From: an uncultured Ferrovum sp.
GTDB taxonomy: Bacteria; Pseudomonadota; Gammaproteobacteria; Burkholderiales; Ferrovaceae
Length of the DNA: 38,526 bases
Assembly: GCA_903893215.1 (NCBI GenBank)
Contig: CAITLJ010000036.1
Span: forward strand, 1-38,526
Direction of reading: 5' to 3'
The position numbers and the translations under genes are program-made. This document shows positions 10,404-19,540 of this stretch, piece by piece. The notes beneath the pieces are model-generated. The model was given only the letters and a program-made list of their open reading frames with translations. It did not search any database and had not been told where the DNA came from. The stretch's first letter is position 1. Every line of letters starts with the position of its first letter.

Positions 10404-12002
10404 ATGAGTCTTTCTCTTCCTGCCGGCGTGGCACTCACCCTTCCGGTGCCTGCCATTGCCACCGACATCCTGACCACCGAAGCCATGGCCTTCCTGGTTG
10501 ACCTGTGTCGCACCTTCGAACCCCGTCGTCAGGAATTGCTGGCCCTGCGCCGCAGCCGCCAGGCTGAATTCAACGCGGGCAAGCGTCCGGACTTCCTGCC
10601 CGAAACTGCGGCCATCCGCGCGGGCGACTGGCAAGTGGCCGCCTGTCCCGCCGAGATCCAGGACCGCCGCGTCGAGATCACCGGCCCCACCGACCGCAAG
10701 ATGGTGGTCAACGCTCTGAATTCGGGCGCCAAGGTGTTCATGGCCGACTTTGAAGACTCCACCACCCCCACCTGGGAAAATCAGCTGGGCGGTCAGGTCA
10801 ACCTGAAGCTGGCCAACGAGCGCGCCATCGATTTCACCAGCCCGGAAGGCAAGGAATACAGGCTGTCGGCCACCCCGGCCGTGCTGTTCGTGCGTCCGCG
10901 CGGCTGGCATCTGCCCGAAAAACACATCCTGATCGACGGCCAGCCCATCTCGGGCTCGATGTTTGACTTTGCGCTGTATTTCTTTCACAACGCCCGCACC
11001 CTGATGGCGCGTGGCAGCGCTCCGTACTTCTATTGCCCCAAGATGGAGTCGCACCTGGAAGCGCGCCTGTGGAACGACATCTTCGTTTACGCCCAAAAAG
11101 CGTTTGGCATCCCCACCGGCACCATCAAGGCCACCTGCCTGATCGAGACCGTACTGGGTGCGTTCGAGATGGAAGAAATCCTGTATGAACTGCGCGATCA
11201 CAGCGCCGGGCTGAATGCCGGGCGCTGGGACTACATCTTCAGCTGCATCAAGAAGTTCAACAAGGACCCCGATTTCATCCTGGCCGACCGCAACCACGTC
11301 ACCATGCTGTCGCCCTTCATGCGCGCCTATGCCCTGTTGCTGGTCAAGACCTGCCACAAGCGAGGTGCCTTCGCGATGGGGGGCATGGCCGCCCAGATCC
11401 CGATCAAGAACGACCCGGCCGCCCACGAGCAGGCGCTCACCAAGGTGCGTGCCGACAAGCTGCGTGAAGTGACCGATGGCTTCGACGGCACCTGGGTGGC
11501 CCACCCGGGTCTGGTGGCGGTGGCGCTGGAAGTGTTTGACCGTGAAATGACCACGCCCAACCAGATTTTCCGCCAGCGCGACGACGTGCACACCACCGCC
11601 GCCGACCTGACCCGCTTCGAGCCGCGTTCCCCGATCACCGAGGAAGGGCTGAAGATGAATATCAACATCACCCTGCAGTACCTGGGCTCGTGGATTGCAG
11701 GTGTCGGTTGCGTGCCCATCTTCAACCTGATGGAAGACGCCGCCACCGCCGAAATCTCGCGCGCCCAGCTATGGCACTGGATCCGCTCGCCGAAGGGCAT
11801 CCTGGAAGACGGGCGCAAGGTGGACATGGCCATGTTCCGCGCCCTGCTGCCGGGCGAACTGGAAGCGGTGCGAACCGAAATTGGCGAGAAGCGCTGGAAT
11901 GCCGGCAAGTATGAGGAAGCTGCCGTCATGCTCGATGCGATGACCGCCGCCGACGACTTTGCCGAATTCCTTACGCTGCCGGCTTATGAGGTGATCGCCT
12001 GA
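10404..12002 (+). CDS. aceB: Malate synthase A
   Basis: AceB condenses glyoxylate with acetyl-CoA to malate, completing the glyoxylate shunt begun by AceA. The 532-aa product has the normal length for isoform A. Landmarks: [16 protein letters not shown], the malate synthase signature [19 protein letters not shown], the loop [11 protein letters not shown], and a C-terminal region [26 protein letters not shown] divided by family-conserved [10 protein letters not shown]. It has its own candidate promoter behind the aceA terminator. The stop (12000-12002) overlaps the proposed start of the next gene. Confidence 0.97.
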   Translation: MSLSLPAGVALTLPVPAIATDILTTEAMAFLVDLCRTFEPRRQELLALRRSRQAEFNAGKRPDFLPETAAIRAGDWQVAACPAEIQDRRVEITGPTDRKMVVNALNSGAKVFMADFEDSTTPTWENQLGGQVNLKLANERAIDFTSPEGKEYRLSATPAVLFVRPRGWHLPEKHILIDGQPISGSMFDFALYFFHNARTLMARGSAPYFYCPKMESHLEARLWNDIFVYAQKAFGIPTGTIKATCLIETVLGAFEMEEILYELRDHSAGLNAGRWDYIFSCIKKFNKDPDFILADRNHVTMLSPFMRAYALLLVKTCHKRGAFAMGGMAAQIPIKNDPAAHEQALTKVRADKLREVTDGFDGTWVAHPGLVAVALEVFDREMTTPNQIFRQRDDVHTTAADLTRFEPRSPITEEGLKMNINITLQYLGSWIAGVGCVPIFNLMEDAATAEISRAQLWHWIRSPKGILEDGRKVDMAMFRALLPGELEAVRTEIGEKRWNAGKYEEAAVMLDAMTAADDFAEFLTLPAYEVIA

Positions 12003-12643
12003 GCAAGCCCACCACCTTCCGGGGCAGCCCGCCCGGCAGCGATCAGCCCCGGGGGGCGGCAGCACGCGCTGCTGCCCCCCGGGCCCTTTCCGGGCCACCG
12101 CGCCTGATCGCTTTCAACAAGCCGATGGGGGTGGTGTGCCAGTTCAGCCCAACCGACGGCAAGCCGGTGCTGAAGGACTACATCGATGTGCCGGAAGTCT
12201 ATCCCGCCGGCCGCCTCGATACCGACAGCGAGGGCCTGTTGCTGCTCACCAACGATGGCGGGCTGCAACATCGCATCAGCGCCCCGGGCCACAAATGGCC
12301 CAAGACCTACTGGGTGCAGGTGGAAGGTAGCCCGGCGGACGAAGCCATCGACGCACTGTGCAGCGGCGTACAACTGAACGACGGCCTCACCCTGCCAGCG
12401 CGGGTGGATGTACTCGACCCGCCCCCAACGCTCTGGCCGCGGGTGCCGCCAATCCGTGAACGCAAGGCGATTCCCACCCACTGGCTGGCGATTACGCTCA
12501 CCGAGGGGCGTAACCGTCAGGTACGGCGGATGACCGCGGCTGTAGGGCTACCCACCCTTCGGCTGGTGCGCTGGGCCATCGGCCCGTACAGCCTGGACGG
12601 ACTCGAACCCGGCCAATGGTCAGACGTAAAAATTTTTCGCTGA
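11999..12643 (+). CDS. rluE: RluE/RsuA-family pseudouridine synthase, proposed CTG start
   Basis: This family converts uridine to pseudouridine in rRNA (RluE modifies 23S U2457 in E. coli). The conserved core reads [16 protein letters not shown], then the catalytic-Asp motif [17 protein letters not shown], and [16 protein letters not shown]. The first in-frame ATG (12125) falls inside the FNKPxG strand and would truncate the fold. The frame is closed by TGA at 11987, and no ATG, GTG or TTG lies between. CTG at 11999 overlaps the aceB stop (CTGA) and has GAGGTG (11988-11993) 5 nt before it, so it is taken as start. This gives 214 aa with an Ala/Pro/Gly-rich leader of about 34 residues. A sequencing error is the alternative. 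Confidence 0.82.
   Translation: MSKPTTFRGSPPGSDQPRGAAARAAAPRALSGPPRLIAFNKPMGVVCQFSPTDGKPVLKDYIDVPEVYPAGRLDTDSEGLLLLTNDGGLQHRISAPGHKWPKTYWVQVEGSPADEAIDALCSGVQLNDGLTLPARVDVLDPPPTLWPRVPPIRERKAIPTHWLAITLTEGRNRQVRRMTAAVGLPTLRLVRWAIGPYSLDGLEPGQWSDVKIFR
12050..12082 (+). other. Very GC-rich hairpin at the 5' end of the pseudouridine synthase gene
   Basis: GGCAGCA and TGCTGCC pair around a 5-nt loop (about 12058-12076), and the stem is extended by flanking runs of G and C (from 12051 and to about 12082) with a small bulge. There is no T tract. It lies between aceB and the conserved part of the next gene and could reduce read-through or translation. Confidence 0.5.
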
Positions 12644-12683
12644 ATACGTCAACCGCCCGTCAGATTGGACGTTACTGAGCATA

Positions 12684-12715
12684 CGGTGCATGACACCGGC
12701 TCAGTCCCACCGGGA
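12684..12715 (+). other. Hairpins upstream of the first Asr-like gene
   Basis: CGGTG (12684-12688) and CACCG (12694-12698) pair across CATGA; GTCCC and GGGAC (12703-12715) pair across ACC. The first resembles the hairpin CACGGTG-ATGA-CACCGTG located upstream of the second Asr-like gene. Confidence 0.45.
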
Positions 12716-12742
12716 CTCTCAACAGATAGATAAGGATTCAAC

Positions 12743-12967
12743 ATGAACAAGCTCCTGTCCGCCCTGATCGCTGCTGCCTTCGCCGCCGTTACCTTCAACG
12801 CTGTTGCCGCCGATGCCATGGCACCGGCTGCTGCTGATGCCAAGCCGGCTGCTGAAGCCGCTCCGACGGCCAAGCCCGCCAAGAAGCACCACAAGAAGCA
12901 CGCCAAGAAGGAAGCCGCTGCCGCTGAAGCCGCTCCGATGGCGCCGGCTGCTGCCCCGGCCAAGTAA
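12743..12967 (+). CDS. Small secreted Ala/Lys/His-rich protein, acid-shock (Asr)-like, copy 1
   Basis: The 74-aa product has a clear signal peptide (MNKLLSALIAAAFAAVTF...VAA, cleavage near residues 22-23) and a mature part of only about 50 residues made of Ala, Pro and Lys with a basic patch KKHHKKHAKK. Composition and layout resemble the E. coli acid-shock protein Asr, a periplasmic basic protein induced at low pH, but low-complexity similarity is weak evidence, so no symbol is given. An AAGGA SD lies 8 nt before the ATG. The next gene is a paralogue with an identical signal peptide. Codon use is ordinary for the region. A role in envelope charge or pH buffering is inference. Confidence 0.75.
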   Translation: MNKLLSALIAAAFAAVTFNAVAADAMAPAAADAKPAAEAAPTAKPAKKHHKKHAKKEAAAAEAAPMAPAAAPAK

Positions 12968-12973
12968 TTCCCG

Positions 12974-13007
12974 GCAGGCCTGACCGCCATGTGATGGTCG
13001 GGCCTGC
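12974..13007 (+). other. Hairpin between the two Asr-like genes
   Basis: GCAGGCCTGACC (12974-12985) pairs with GGTCGGGCCTGC (12996-13007), a 12-bp stem with one T-G pair and a 10-nt loop. Only a short T run follows, so it is at most a weak terminator; it may protect the 3' end of the first message. Confidence 0.55.
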
Positions 13008-13017
13008 GGTTTGATCG

Positions 13018-13035
13018 CACGGTGATGACACCGTG
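13018..13035 (+). promoter_or_regulatory. Perfect inverted repeat before the second Asr-like gene
   Basis: CACGGTG (13018-13024) and CACCGTG (13029-13035) flank ATGA. A shorter version (CGGTG-CATGA-CACCG) lies before copy 1 at 12684-12698, suggesting a shared operator or RNA element. Confidence 0.5.
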
Positions 13036-13073
13036 TTCTGTTTCTGAAAAACCATCATTATCAAGGATTTAAA

Positions 13074-13304
13074 ATGAACAAGCTCCTGTCCGCCCTGATC
13101 GCTGCCGCTTTCGCTGCTGTGACTTTCAACGCCGTTGCCGCTGATGCGATGGCCCCGGCCGCTGCAATGGCCCCCGCCGCTGAAGCCAAGACCGATGCCG
13201 CAAAGCCGGTCGCCAAGAAGCATCACCACAAGAAGCACGCCAAGAAGGAAGCTGGTGCCGACGCAATGGCCCCGGCCGCTGCTGCTGCCGCACCCGCCAA
13301 GTAA
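13074..13304 (+). CDS. Small secreted Ala/Lys/His-rich protein, acid-shock (Asr)-like, copy 2
   Basis: The 76-aa product is a paralogue of the gene ending at 12967. The first 28 residues are identical, covering the signal peptide and DAMAP. The first 30 or so bases are also identical, but the rest of the signal-peptide DNA differs at many synonymous third positions, so the protein sequence has been conserved while the DNA drifted. The mature part carries KKHHHKKHAKK in an Ala/Pro-rich frame ending PAK. AAGGA precedes the ATG by about 7 nt. A strong terminator follows, so the pair may be one transcript with an internal hairpin. Confidence 0.75.
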   Translation: MNKLLSALIAAAFAAVTFNAVAADAMAPAAAMAPAAEAKTDAAKPVAKKHHHKKHAKKEAGADAMAPAAAAAAPAK

Positions 13305-13322
13305 TCCGGCGCACGCGCAAGA

Positions 13323-13358
13323 CGGGCAGGTACCTTCGGGTACCTGCCCGTTTTTTTT
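13323..13358 (+). terminator. Strong Rho-independent terminator after the Asr-like pair
   Basis: CGGGCAGGTACC (13323-13334) and GGTACCTGCCCG (13339-13350) form a perfect 12-bp stem closed by the stable TTCG tetraloop and followed by eight Ts. Confidence 0.96.
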
Positions 13359-13485
13359 GCCGGGCAGATTGGCCCGTTTTCCTTTTGTAGCGGACGTTGG
13401 CCCTGCACCCTGCAAGGCGATCACACCGCTGGGTCAAGCCACAGCATGGATTACCCGATACCTGCACCGCCATCCACCCTGCCAG

Positions 13486-13494
13486 TGATACAGT
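13486..13494 (+). promoter_or_regulatory. Possible extended -10 promoter of mnmA
   Basis: TG-A-TACAGT (13486-13494) is an extended -10 element. Start would fall near 13501, only about 3 nt before the mnmA ATG. No good -35 is visible. Confidence 0.35.
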
Positions 13495-13503
13495 TCTGCC
13501 CAT

Positions 13504-14610
13504 ATGAGCGCCCCGCCTCCCTTCCCTTTACCGCGTAGCCTGTCGTCTGGCGCACCGCAACCCGGCGATCGCGTCATCGTGGGCTTGTCCGGTGGCGTGG
13601 ACTCGGCAGTCAGCGCCCTGCTGCTGCGCGACCAGGGTTATGACGTGGTGGGCGTGTTCATGAAGAACTGGGAAGACGACGAGGAATGCACCGCGCGGGA
13701 AGACCTGGTCGATGCCGCCAGTGTGGCCGACCAGCTCGGCATCGAAATCGAGGCGGTGAATTTCAGCGCCGAGTATCAGCAACGGGTGTTCTCGTACTTC
13801 CTCGCCGAGTACCAGGCCGGGCGCACGCCCAACCCGGACATCCTGTGCAACACCGAGATCAAGTTCAAGGCCTTTCTGGACCATGCCTTTTCGCTTGGCG
13901 CCGACTGGGTGGCCACTGGCCACTACGCGCGGGCGCGACGCCAGGACGGCCGCACCGAGCTGCTGCGCGGCCTTGATCCCAACAAGGACCAGAGCTATTT
14001 CCTGCATCGGCTCAGCCAGCCGCAGATCGCGCGCGTGTTGTTTCCGGTAGGGGAGCTTCCCAAACCCGAGGTACGCGCCCTGGCACACAAGGCTGGTCTG
14101 GCGGTGGCGGCCAAGCGCGACAGCACGGGCATCTGTTTTATTGGCGAGCGTCCGTTCCGCGAATTTCTGGGCCGCTACCTGACGGGTGAACCTGGCCCGA
14201 TGCGCACGCCGGAGGGTAAGTTGGTGGGGCAGCACCAAGGCTTGATGTTTCATACCATCGGCCAACGTCAGGGCCTGGGCATCGGTGGGGCGGGCGAGGC
14301 CTGGTACGTGGCAGGCAAGGACATGACCAACAATGTGCTGATTGTCGTGCAGGGCCATGACCACCCCGCCCTGCTGCGCCAGCAGGTGGAGTTGATCGAC
14401 TGCCAGTGGATTGCGGGACAGGTGCCCGTTGGCGCGGGTCTGAGCGCCAGGTTACGCTATCGGCAGCAGGATCTGTCGTGCACGGTGACCTCGACCGGGC
14501 CCGCGGCGCTCACCCTGCATTTCGACACGCCCCAATGGGCCGTCACACCGGGGCAATTCGGCGTCCTGTACTGCAAGGAAGTGTGCCTGGGCGGTGGCGT
14601 GATCGCCTGA
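13504..14610 (+). CDS. mnmA: MnmA, tRNA-specific 2-thiouridylase
   Basis: MnmA places sulfur on U34 of the tRNAs for Lys, Glu and Gln, using ATP and a persulfide relay. The 368-aa product has the PP-loop ATP site [10 protein letters not shown] (about residues 28-37), the first catalytic cysteine in [12 protein letters not shown], and the second in [13 protein letters not shown]. The C-terminal beta-barrel domain follows. The N-terminus carries about 23 residues (Pro-rich, [12 protein letters not shown]) before the usual start of the fold; no other ATG exists between, and no SD is visible before 13504, so the start is less sure than the gene. In related genomes mnmA lies in the same icd-rluE-mnmA-purB neighbourhood. 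Confidence 0.95.
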   Translation: MSAPPPFPLPRSLSSGAPQPGDRVIVGLSGGVDSAVSALLLRDQGYDVVGVFMKNWEDDEECTAREDLVDAASVADQLGIEIEAVNFSAEYQQRVFSYFLAEYQAGRTPNPDILCNTEIKFKAFLDHAFSLGADWVATGHYARARRQDGRTELLRGLDPNKDQSYFLHRLSQPQIARVLFPVGELPKPEVRALAHKAGLAVAAKRDSTGICFIGERPFREFLGRYLTGEPGPMRTPEGKLVGQHQGLMFHTIGQRQGLGIGGAGEAWYVAGKDMTNNVLIVVQGHDHPALLRQQVELIDCQWIAGQVPVGAGLSARLRYRQQDLSCTVTSTGPAALTLHFDTPQWAVTPGQFGVLYCKEVCLGGGVIA

Positions 14611-14714
14611 GGCCGTCGGCCAAGGGCAGCAGGTCTGCCCTTGCGGCTGCTTTGCCACAGCCCGCCCGACGCCTGCCCACAGCCTGCGGCTGTGCGCGGG
14701 TGCAACGGGTTGGC

Positions 14715-15326
14715 TCAGGCCTGCGGCACCGCACTCTCTTCAAACGACTTGCGCTTTTCCAGCCGCTCGGTCAAACGCTGCAGATTGGGGTGCTCTTCGC
14801 GCCAAGGCACTTCCGCAAAGCGCAGGTCCAGGTAAAACAGCGCACTGCCGACTGCCGCATCGGCCAGGGTGAAGCTCTCGCCATGACAATAGGCGCGCTC
14901 GCCCAGTTCGACGGCCAGCTGCTGCAGCGACTGATCGATCTTGCCACGCTGACGCTGCAGGTAGGCTGCCGAACGCTCGCCGGCTGGCCGGCGCTGTTCG
15001 AACACGATGGCTACCGCCGCATCCATCAGCCCATCGGCCAGGGCTTCCCAGCGCTTCACCAGCATGCGTGGGCGCGGATCGTCCGGAATCAGCCGGCCGA
15101 CTGGCGTGACGGTATCCAGGTACTCGCAGATCACGGCCGAATCGTACACGGCAGTGCCGTCGTCCAGCAGCAAGACCGGAATCTTGCCAAGCGGATTGAG
15201 CTGGGCCGCCGGGTGATCGGGGTTCGATACATCGGTCACGACCAGATCGTACTCGATACGCTTCTCGAAAAGCACAACGCGCACCTTACGGGCAAACGGG
15301 CTGGTATGACTGGCAAACAACTTCAT
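14715..15326 (-). CDS. Glutathione S-transferase family protein (YibF-like)
   Basis: The 203-aa product has the thioredoxin-like GST N-domain (MKLFASHTSPFARKVRVVL, then NPLGKIPVLLLDDG and YDSAVICEYLD) and an alpha-helical C-domain with KRWEALADGLMDAAV and FTLADAAVGSALFYLDLR. The SPF...RK start and ADGLMDA segment resemble E. coli YibF more than SspA. Such proteins bind glutathione; substrates are unknown. The ATG at 15326 starts the domain; the frame upstream is antisense to purB and is ignored. It is divergent from purB and convergent with mnmA. It is probably monocistronic. Confidence 0.88.
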   Translation of the reverse strand: MKLFASHTSPFARKVRVVLFEKRIEYDLVVTDVSNPDHPAAQLNPLGKIPVLLLDDGTAVYDSAVICEYLDTVTPVGRLIPDDPRPRMLVKRWEALADGLMDAAVAIVFEQRRPAGERSAAYLQRQRGKIDQSLQQLAVELGERAYCHGESFTLADAAVGSALFYLDLRFAEVPWREEHPNLQRLTERLEKRKSFEESAVPQA

Positions 15327-15361
15327 CACGGCTTCGGCGATCCACAATACTGAGTGCACGA

Positions 15362-15367
15362 AGTATA
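15362..15367 (-). promoter_or_regulatory. Possible -10 element for the GST gene
   Basis: TATACT is read on the minus strand at 15367-15362, about 36 bp before the GST start codon. The -35 region is GC-rich and unconvincing. Confidence 0.3.
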
Positions 15368-15484
15368 CACCCAGCGCATGCCACACCCGCCGGGTCGAAC
15401 GCGGACGGCACCGAAGTTCGCATTTGCAGGGCGTTCGGCGCGGACGCACCGTGCGCTGAACACCGGCGGCGGGCACACCGGGAG

Positions 15485-15493
15485 TGGTAGAAT
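15485..15493 (+). promoter_or_regulatory. Extended -10 promoter of purB
   Basis: TG-G-TAGAAT (15485-15493) is an extended -10 motif with a likely start near 15500 and a leader of about 50 nt. There is no matching -35, as is allowed for extended -10 promoters. No PUR-box is recognised. Confidence 0.45.
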
Positions 15494-15542
15494 CATGCGC
15501 GCCGTGATGGCACGCATCCTTTTCTCCTTCCTGCAAAGCTGA

Positions 15543-16922
<1,380 letters not shown>

Positions 16923-17329
16923 GGCTGCGCTGCCGGGGGCCAAAACAGCTACACCGCACCCACAAAACCGCTCCTGGCCGGCCCACACCGGGTGACGGGT
17001 GCGCTGGCGTCACTCCGGCGCCATTCCCCGCAGGAAGCAGTCATTCAGGATTGTCAACCCCGGCAGGGCCTGAGCACCACGTCGATCTTGTGTCTTTTAT
17101 GTCTCCCGCCCAAGCTGGTGGCTGGAAGCCGGGGGGATCCGCATTCAGCGTCAAGGTTCCGGACTGCGCGACACCATCTGATCCGCGCGAATCGCTGCGG
17201 GAATATATGTTCAGTAAAGCTCAGCTTTCCTGCCGGCGTGCCGTTGCTTCCTTTGCTGTAGGTGCTTAAATATCAATAGATATTTATTGCATTTAATAAA
17301 ACGGACAACAAAATCAGGAAACCCATATC
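16923..17329 (+). other. Intergenic region between purB and the chemoreceptor unit
   Basis: This holds no supported gene. A 72-codon TTG-initiated frame at 17051-17269 has no SD or family features. The last 80 bp become AT-rich and contain the candidate promoter and palindrome at 17253-17285. No clear purB terminator is seen. Confidence 0.55.
17253..17285 (+). promoter_or_regulatory. Candidate promoter with an overlapping palindrome
   Basis: TTGCTG (17253-17258) and TAGATA (17277-17282) are 18 bp apart. The perfect inverted repeat AAATATC-AATA-GATATTT (17268-17285) covers the spacer and the -10, a typical place for a repressor site. The downstream unit starts at 17330. Confidence 0.45.
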
Positions 17330-17470
17330 ATGCTCCCGCGCGAATCAAATCCCGGTCTTTGGCAACTTCGCTCCACCGCAATATGGATCGGCGCCTGGCT
17401 GACCGCCAGCATGGTTGGCTTGGCCAGCCTGAGCGGCGAGTTGCTGCGCGCGCTCACCCTGTGCCGCTGA
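17330..17470 (+). CDS. Small membrane peptide upstream of the chemoreceptor (46 aa)
   Basis: An ATG frame with AGGAA about 10 nt upstream encodes 46 residues: a short polar start ([15 protein letters not shown]), then a hydrophobic stretch of about 20 residues ([17 protein letters not shown]), then a short tail ending LTLCR. A single membrane-spanning helix is likely. It stops 13 bp before the chemoreceptor ATG, so the two are probably cotranscribed. No family is recognised. It may be an accessory of the receptor or simply a leader peptide coupling translation; both are inference. Confidence 0.5.
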   Translation: MLPRESNPGLWQLRSTAIWIGAWLTASMVGLASLSGELLRALTLCR

Positions 17471-17483
17471 GCCGGAGGCCGAC

Positions 17484-18905
17484 ATGCCCAACCACCTGAC
17501 CGATTTCAGTCCCCGTCTGGCGCAGGAGCGTGCAAACTATGACGTCTTTCTGGCCAGGGTTGCATCGGCAATGCTGCTGATCACGCTGATCACCGCCGCC
17601 TTCCTCCACCATACCCCTCTGACCTTCGCGCTGGCCGTGCTGGCACCCTCCCTGCCCCTCTGGCTGGCACTGACTGCACCCGGTGCCCTGAGCACCCGCT
17701 GCGTGATGGCGGTGGGCCTGATGTTACAGGCCACCGTGCTGGTGGATGCGTCTTATGGCACGGTGGAAGCGCATTTCGGCTTTTTTGTTTTACTGGCTTT
17801 CCTGCTTGGCTATGCGGACTGGCGCCCCCTGCTCGCGGCCACCCTTGCCGGTGCCGCTACCCACTTGATCGGCTGGGGTACCCAGCGCTGGTTGGCGAGC
17901 TTCTATCTGTTGCCGGAAGGACACTCTGCGGGCATGATCCTGGTCCATGCGGCTTTTCTGGTGGGAGAAGCTTGTGTGCTGATCCGCATAGCGCAGGCCA
18001 TGGCGGCCTTTCATGTTGAGAGCTGGCAACACGAGCAGATCAAGCAACGCTTCGTGCAATTCTCCGAGGGTGCACGCACGTTCTGCCAAGAGGTGCTGAC
18101 CATTGCTGCCGACATGCAACTCGCCCGATTGCAGGATCATGCCAAGCAACAACGGCACAGCGAGGGTCAGGCCGAGCAGGCCATGCAGGACGTCCTGACC
18201 CGGGTGCAAAGTGTCTCTTCGGTAAGCCTACGACTGCGCGAAGAGCAGATGGCCGGGGCGGACCGCACCGCCGAAAGTGCCCAGGCCATCCGCACTGCGT
18301 TGACCGGACTGGATGCAGTGCATGGCGGGATTGACGGGGTGGCATCGTTCACCGCGCAGTTCGAAAACGCTTCCGCCAATATCGATCAGATCACCGCCAC
18401 CATCCACAATGTGGCAACCCAGACCAACCTGCTGGCGCTGAATGCCTCCATCGAGGCCGCGCGGGCCGGCGAGGCTGGCAGAGGCTTTGCCGTCGTCGCC
18501 GACGAGGTACGCAAACTGTCGCACATGGTGGCCGCCGAAGCCGCCAAGGTTGAGGCCGCGGTAGGTGAAACCCGCGCGGCCACATGTTCCGTGCTGCAGG
18601 CCGTAAGCAATGCCCGCAACACCCTCGACCATGCCTCTGCGCAAATCACGCAGAGCATGAGTCATCTGAGTCAGATCGAGGCAGATGCGCGCTCCGCTGG
18701 CGAACGTTCCGCCGAAGTGGTGGTGCAGTCAGCGCAACAGCAGGAGGCGGTCGACCGGATCGGGGTGGCAGTCACGCGGATCGTGCGGGTAGGGGATGAC
18801 ACGCGTCAGGACACCACCCGCGTGATCGAACGGTTGAACGCCATGGTGTCCGCAGCGGAACGACTGCGCCACGATGGTCATGCAGTGTTCGCGGCCCATG
18901 GCTGA
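17484..18905 (+). CDS. Methyl-accepting chemotaxis-type receptor with a multi-span membrane sensor
   Basis: The 473-aa product has an N-terminal half of about six hydrophobic segments (about residues 25-175), with very short loops and no periplasmic ligand domain. A coiled-coil signalling region follows, whose tip reads [20 protein letters not shown] and then [13 protein letters not shown], the CheA/CheW-binding hairpin of MCPs. Such receptors sense something within or through the membrane (redox state, or a partner protein). No HAMP domain is evident. GGAGG lies 6 nt before the ATG. It is preceded by a 46-aa membrane peptide and is convergent with dedA, 6 bp away. Ligand unknown. Confidence 0.88.
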   Translation: MPNHLTDFSPRLAQERANYDVFLARVASAMLLITLITAAFLHHTPLTFALAVLAPSLPLWLALTAPGALSTRCVMAVGLMLQATVLVDASYGTVEAHFGFFVLLAFLLGYADWRPLLAATLAGAATHLIGWGTQRWLASFYLLPEGHSAGMILVHAAFLVGEACVLIRIAQAMAAFHVESWQHEQIKQRFVQFSEGARTFCQEVLTIAADMQLARLQDHAKQQRHSEGQAEQAMQDVLTRVQSVSSVSLRLREEQMAGADRTAESAQAIRTALTGLDAVHGGIDGVASFTAQFENASANIDQITATIHNVATQTNLLALNASIEAARAGEAGRGFAVVADEVRKLSHMVAAEAAKVEAAVGETRAATCSVLQAVSNARNTLDHASAQITQSMSHLSQIEADARSAGERSAEVVVQSAQQQEAVDRIGVAVTRIVRVGDDTRQDTTRVIERLNAMVSAAERLRHDGHAVFAAHG

Positions 18906-18911
18906 GGTGAG

Positions 18912-19535
18912 TCAGGCCCGGCTGGCGCGCACCAGACCGATCAGGCTGGGCACCAGCGTGACTACCACGATGCCCAGGCTGATCAGCGACAGGTTGCCCT
19001 TGATCGCCGGAATATCGCCAAACAGAAAGCCGGCCAGGGTGAGTGACCCCACCCAAAGCACGGCGCCCACCGCCGAGAACGCGGCAAATTTCTGCGCGCT
19101 CATGGCCCCCAGGCCCGCGGCAAACGGCGCATAGGTGCGGATGATCGGCAGGAAGCGCGCCAGCACTACCGTCTTGCCGCCATGCCGCTCGTAGAACGCA
19201 TGGGTAGCGGCAAGATGCGCCGGGTTGAGCCAGTGCTTCTTGCCATCGCGGTGCAGGAACAGCGCCGGCCCCAGCCATCGGCCAATCTGGAAATTGCTCA
19301 GGTTGCCCAGCAGCGCTGCCACCATCAGCACACCCATTAAGGCTTCGAGTTGAAGGGCACCGCTGGCGGCGGCGGCACCGGCCACAAACAGCAAGGAATC
19401 TCCGGGCAACATGGGCAGGATTACCAGTCCGGTCTCGCCAAAGATGATGGCGGCGAGGATGGCGTAAGACCAGAAACCGTAAGCGTGAATCAGAAGCAGC
19501 AGGTTCTGGTCTAGATGCGCAATGAACTGCAGCAC
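18912..19535 (-). CDS. DedA family membrane protein
   Basis: The 207-aa polytopic protein has the DedA signature: FGETGLVILPMLPGDSLLF near the N-terminus (acidic residue in a re-entrant region) and RFLPIIRTYAPFAAG, the conserved FxRxxPxxR-type motif. DedA proteins are proton-dependent transporters; several flip lipid carriers such as undecaprenyl phosphate. The gene starts 5 bp after the secF stop and is likely the last gene of the yajC-secDF transcript. It converges with the chemoreceptor gene. Confidence 0.93.
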   Translation of the reverse strand: MLQFIAHLDQNLLLLIHAYGFWSYAILAAIIFGETGLVILPMLPGDSLLFVAGAAAASGALQLEALMGVLMVAALLGNLSNFQIGRWLGPALFLHRDGKKHWLNPAHLAATHAFYERHGGKTVVLARFLPIIRTYAPFAAGLGAMSAQKFAAFSAVGAVLWVGSLTLAGFLFGDIPAIKGNLSLISLGIVVVTLVPSLIGLVRASRA

Positions 19536-19540
19536 GGCGT

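Noticed and set aside
15495-15542. 15-aa leader peptide frame before purB
   Set aside because: The likely transcription start (about 15500) is downstream of its ATG, and there is no SD.
17051-17269. 72-codon TTG frame before the chemoreceptor unit
   Set aside because: No SD, mixed composition, and it runs into the promoter palindrome.
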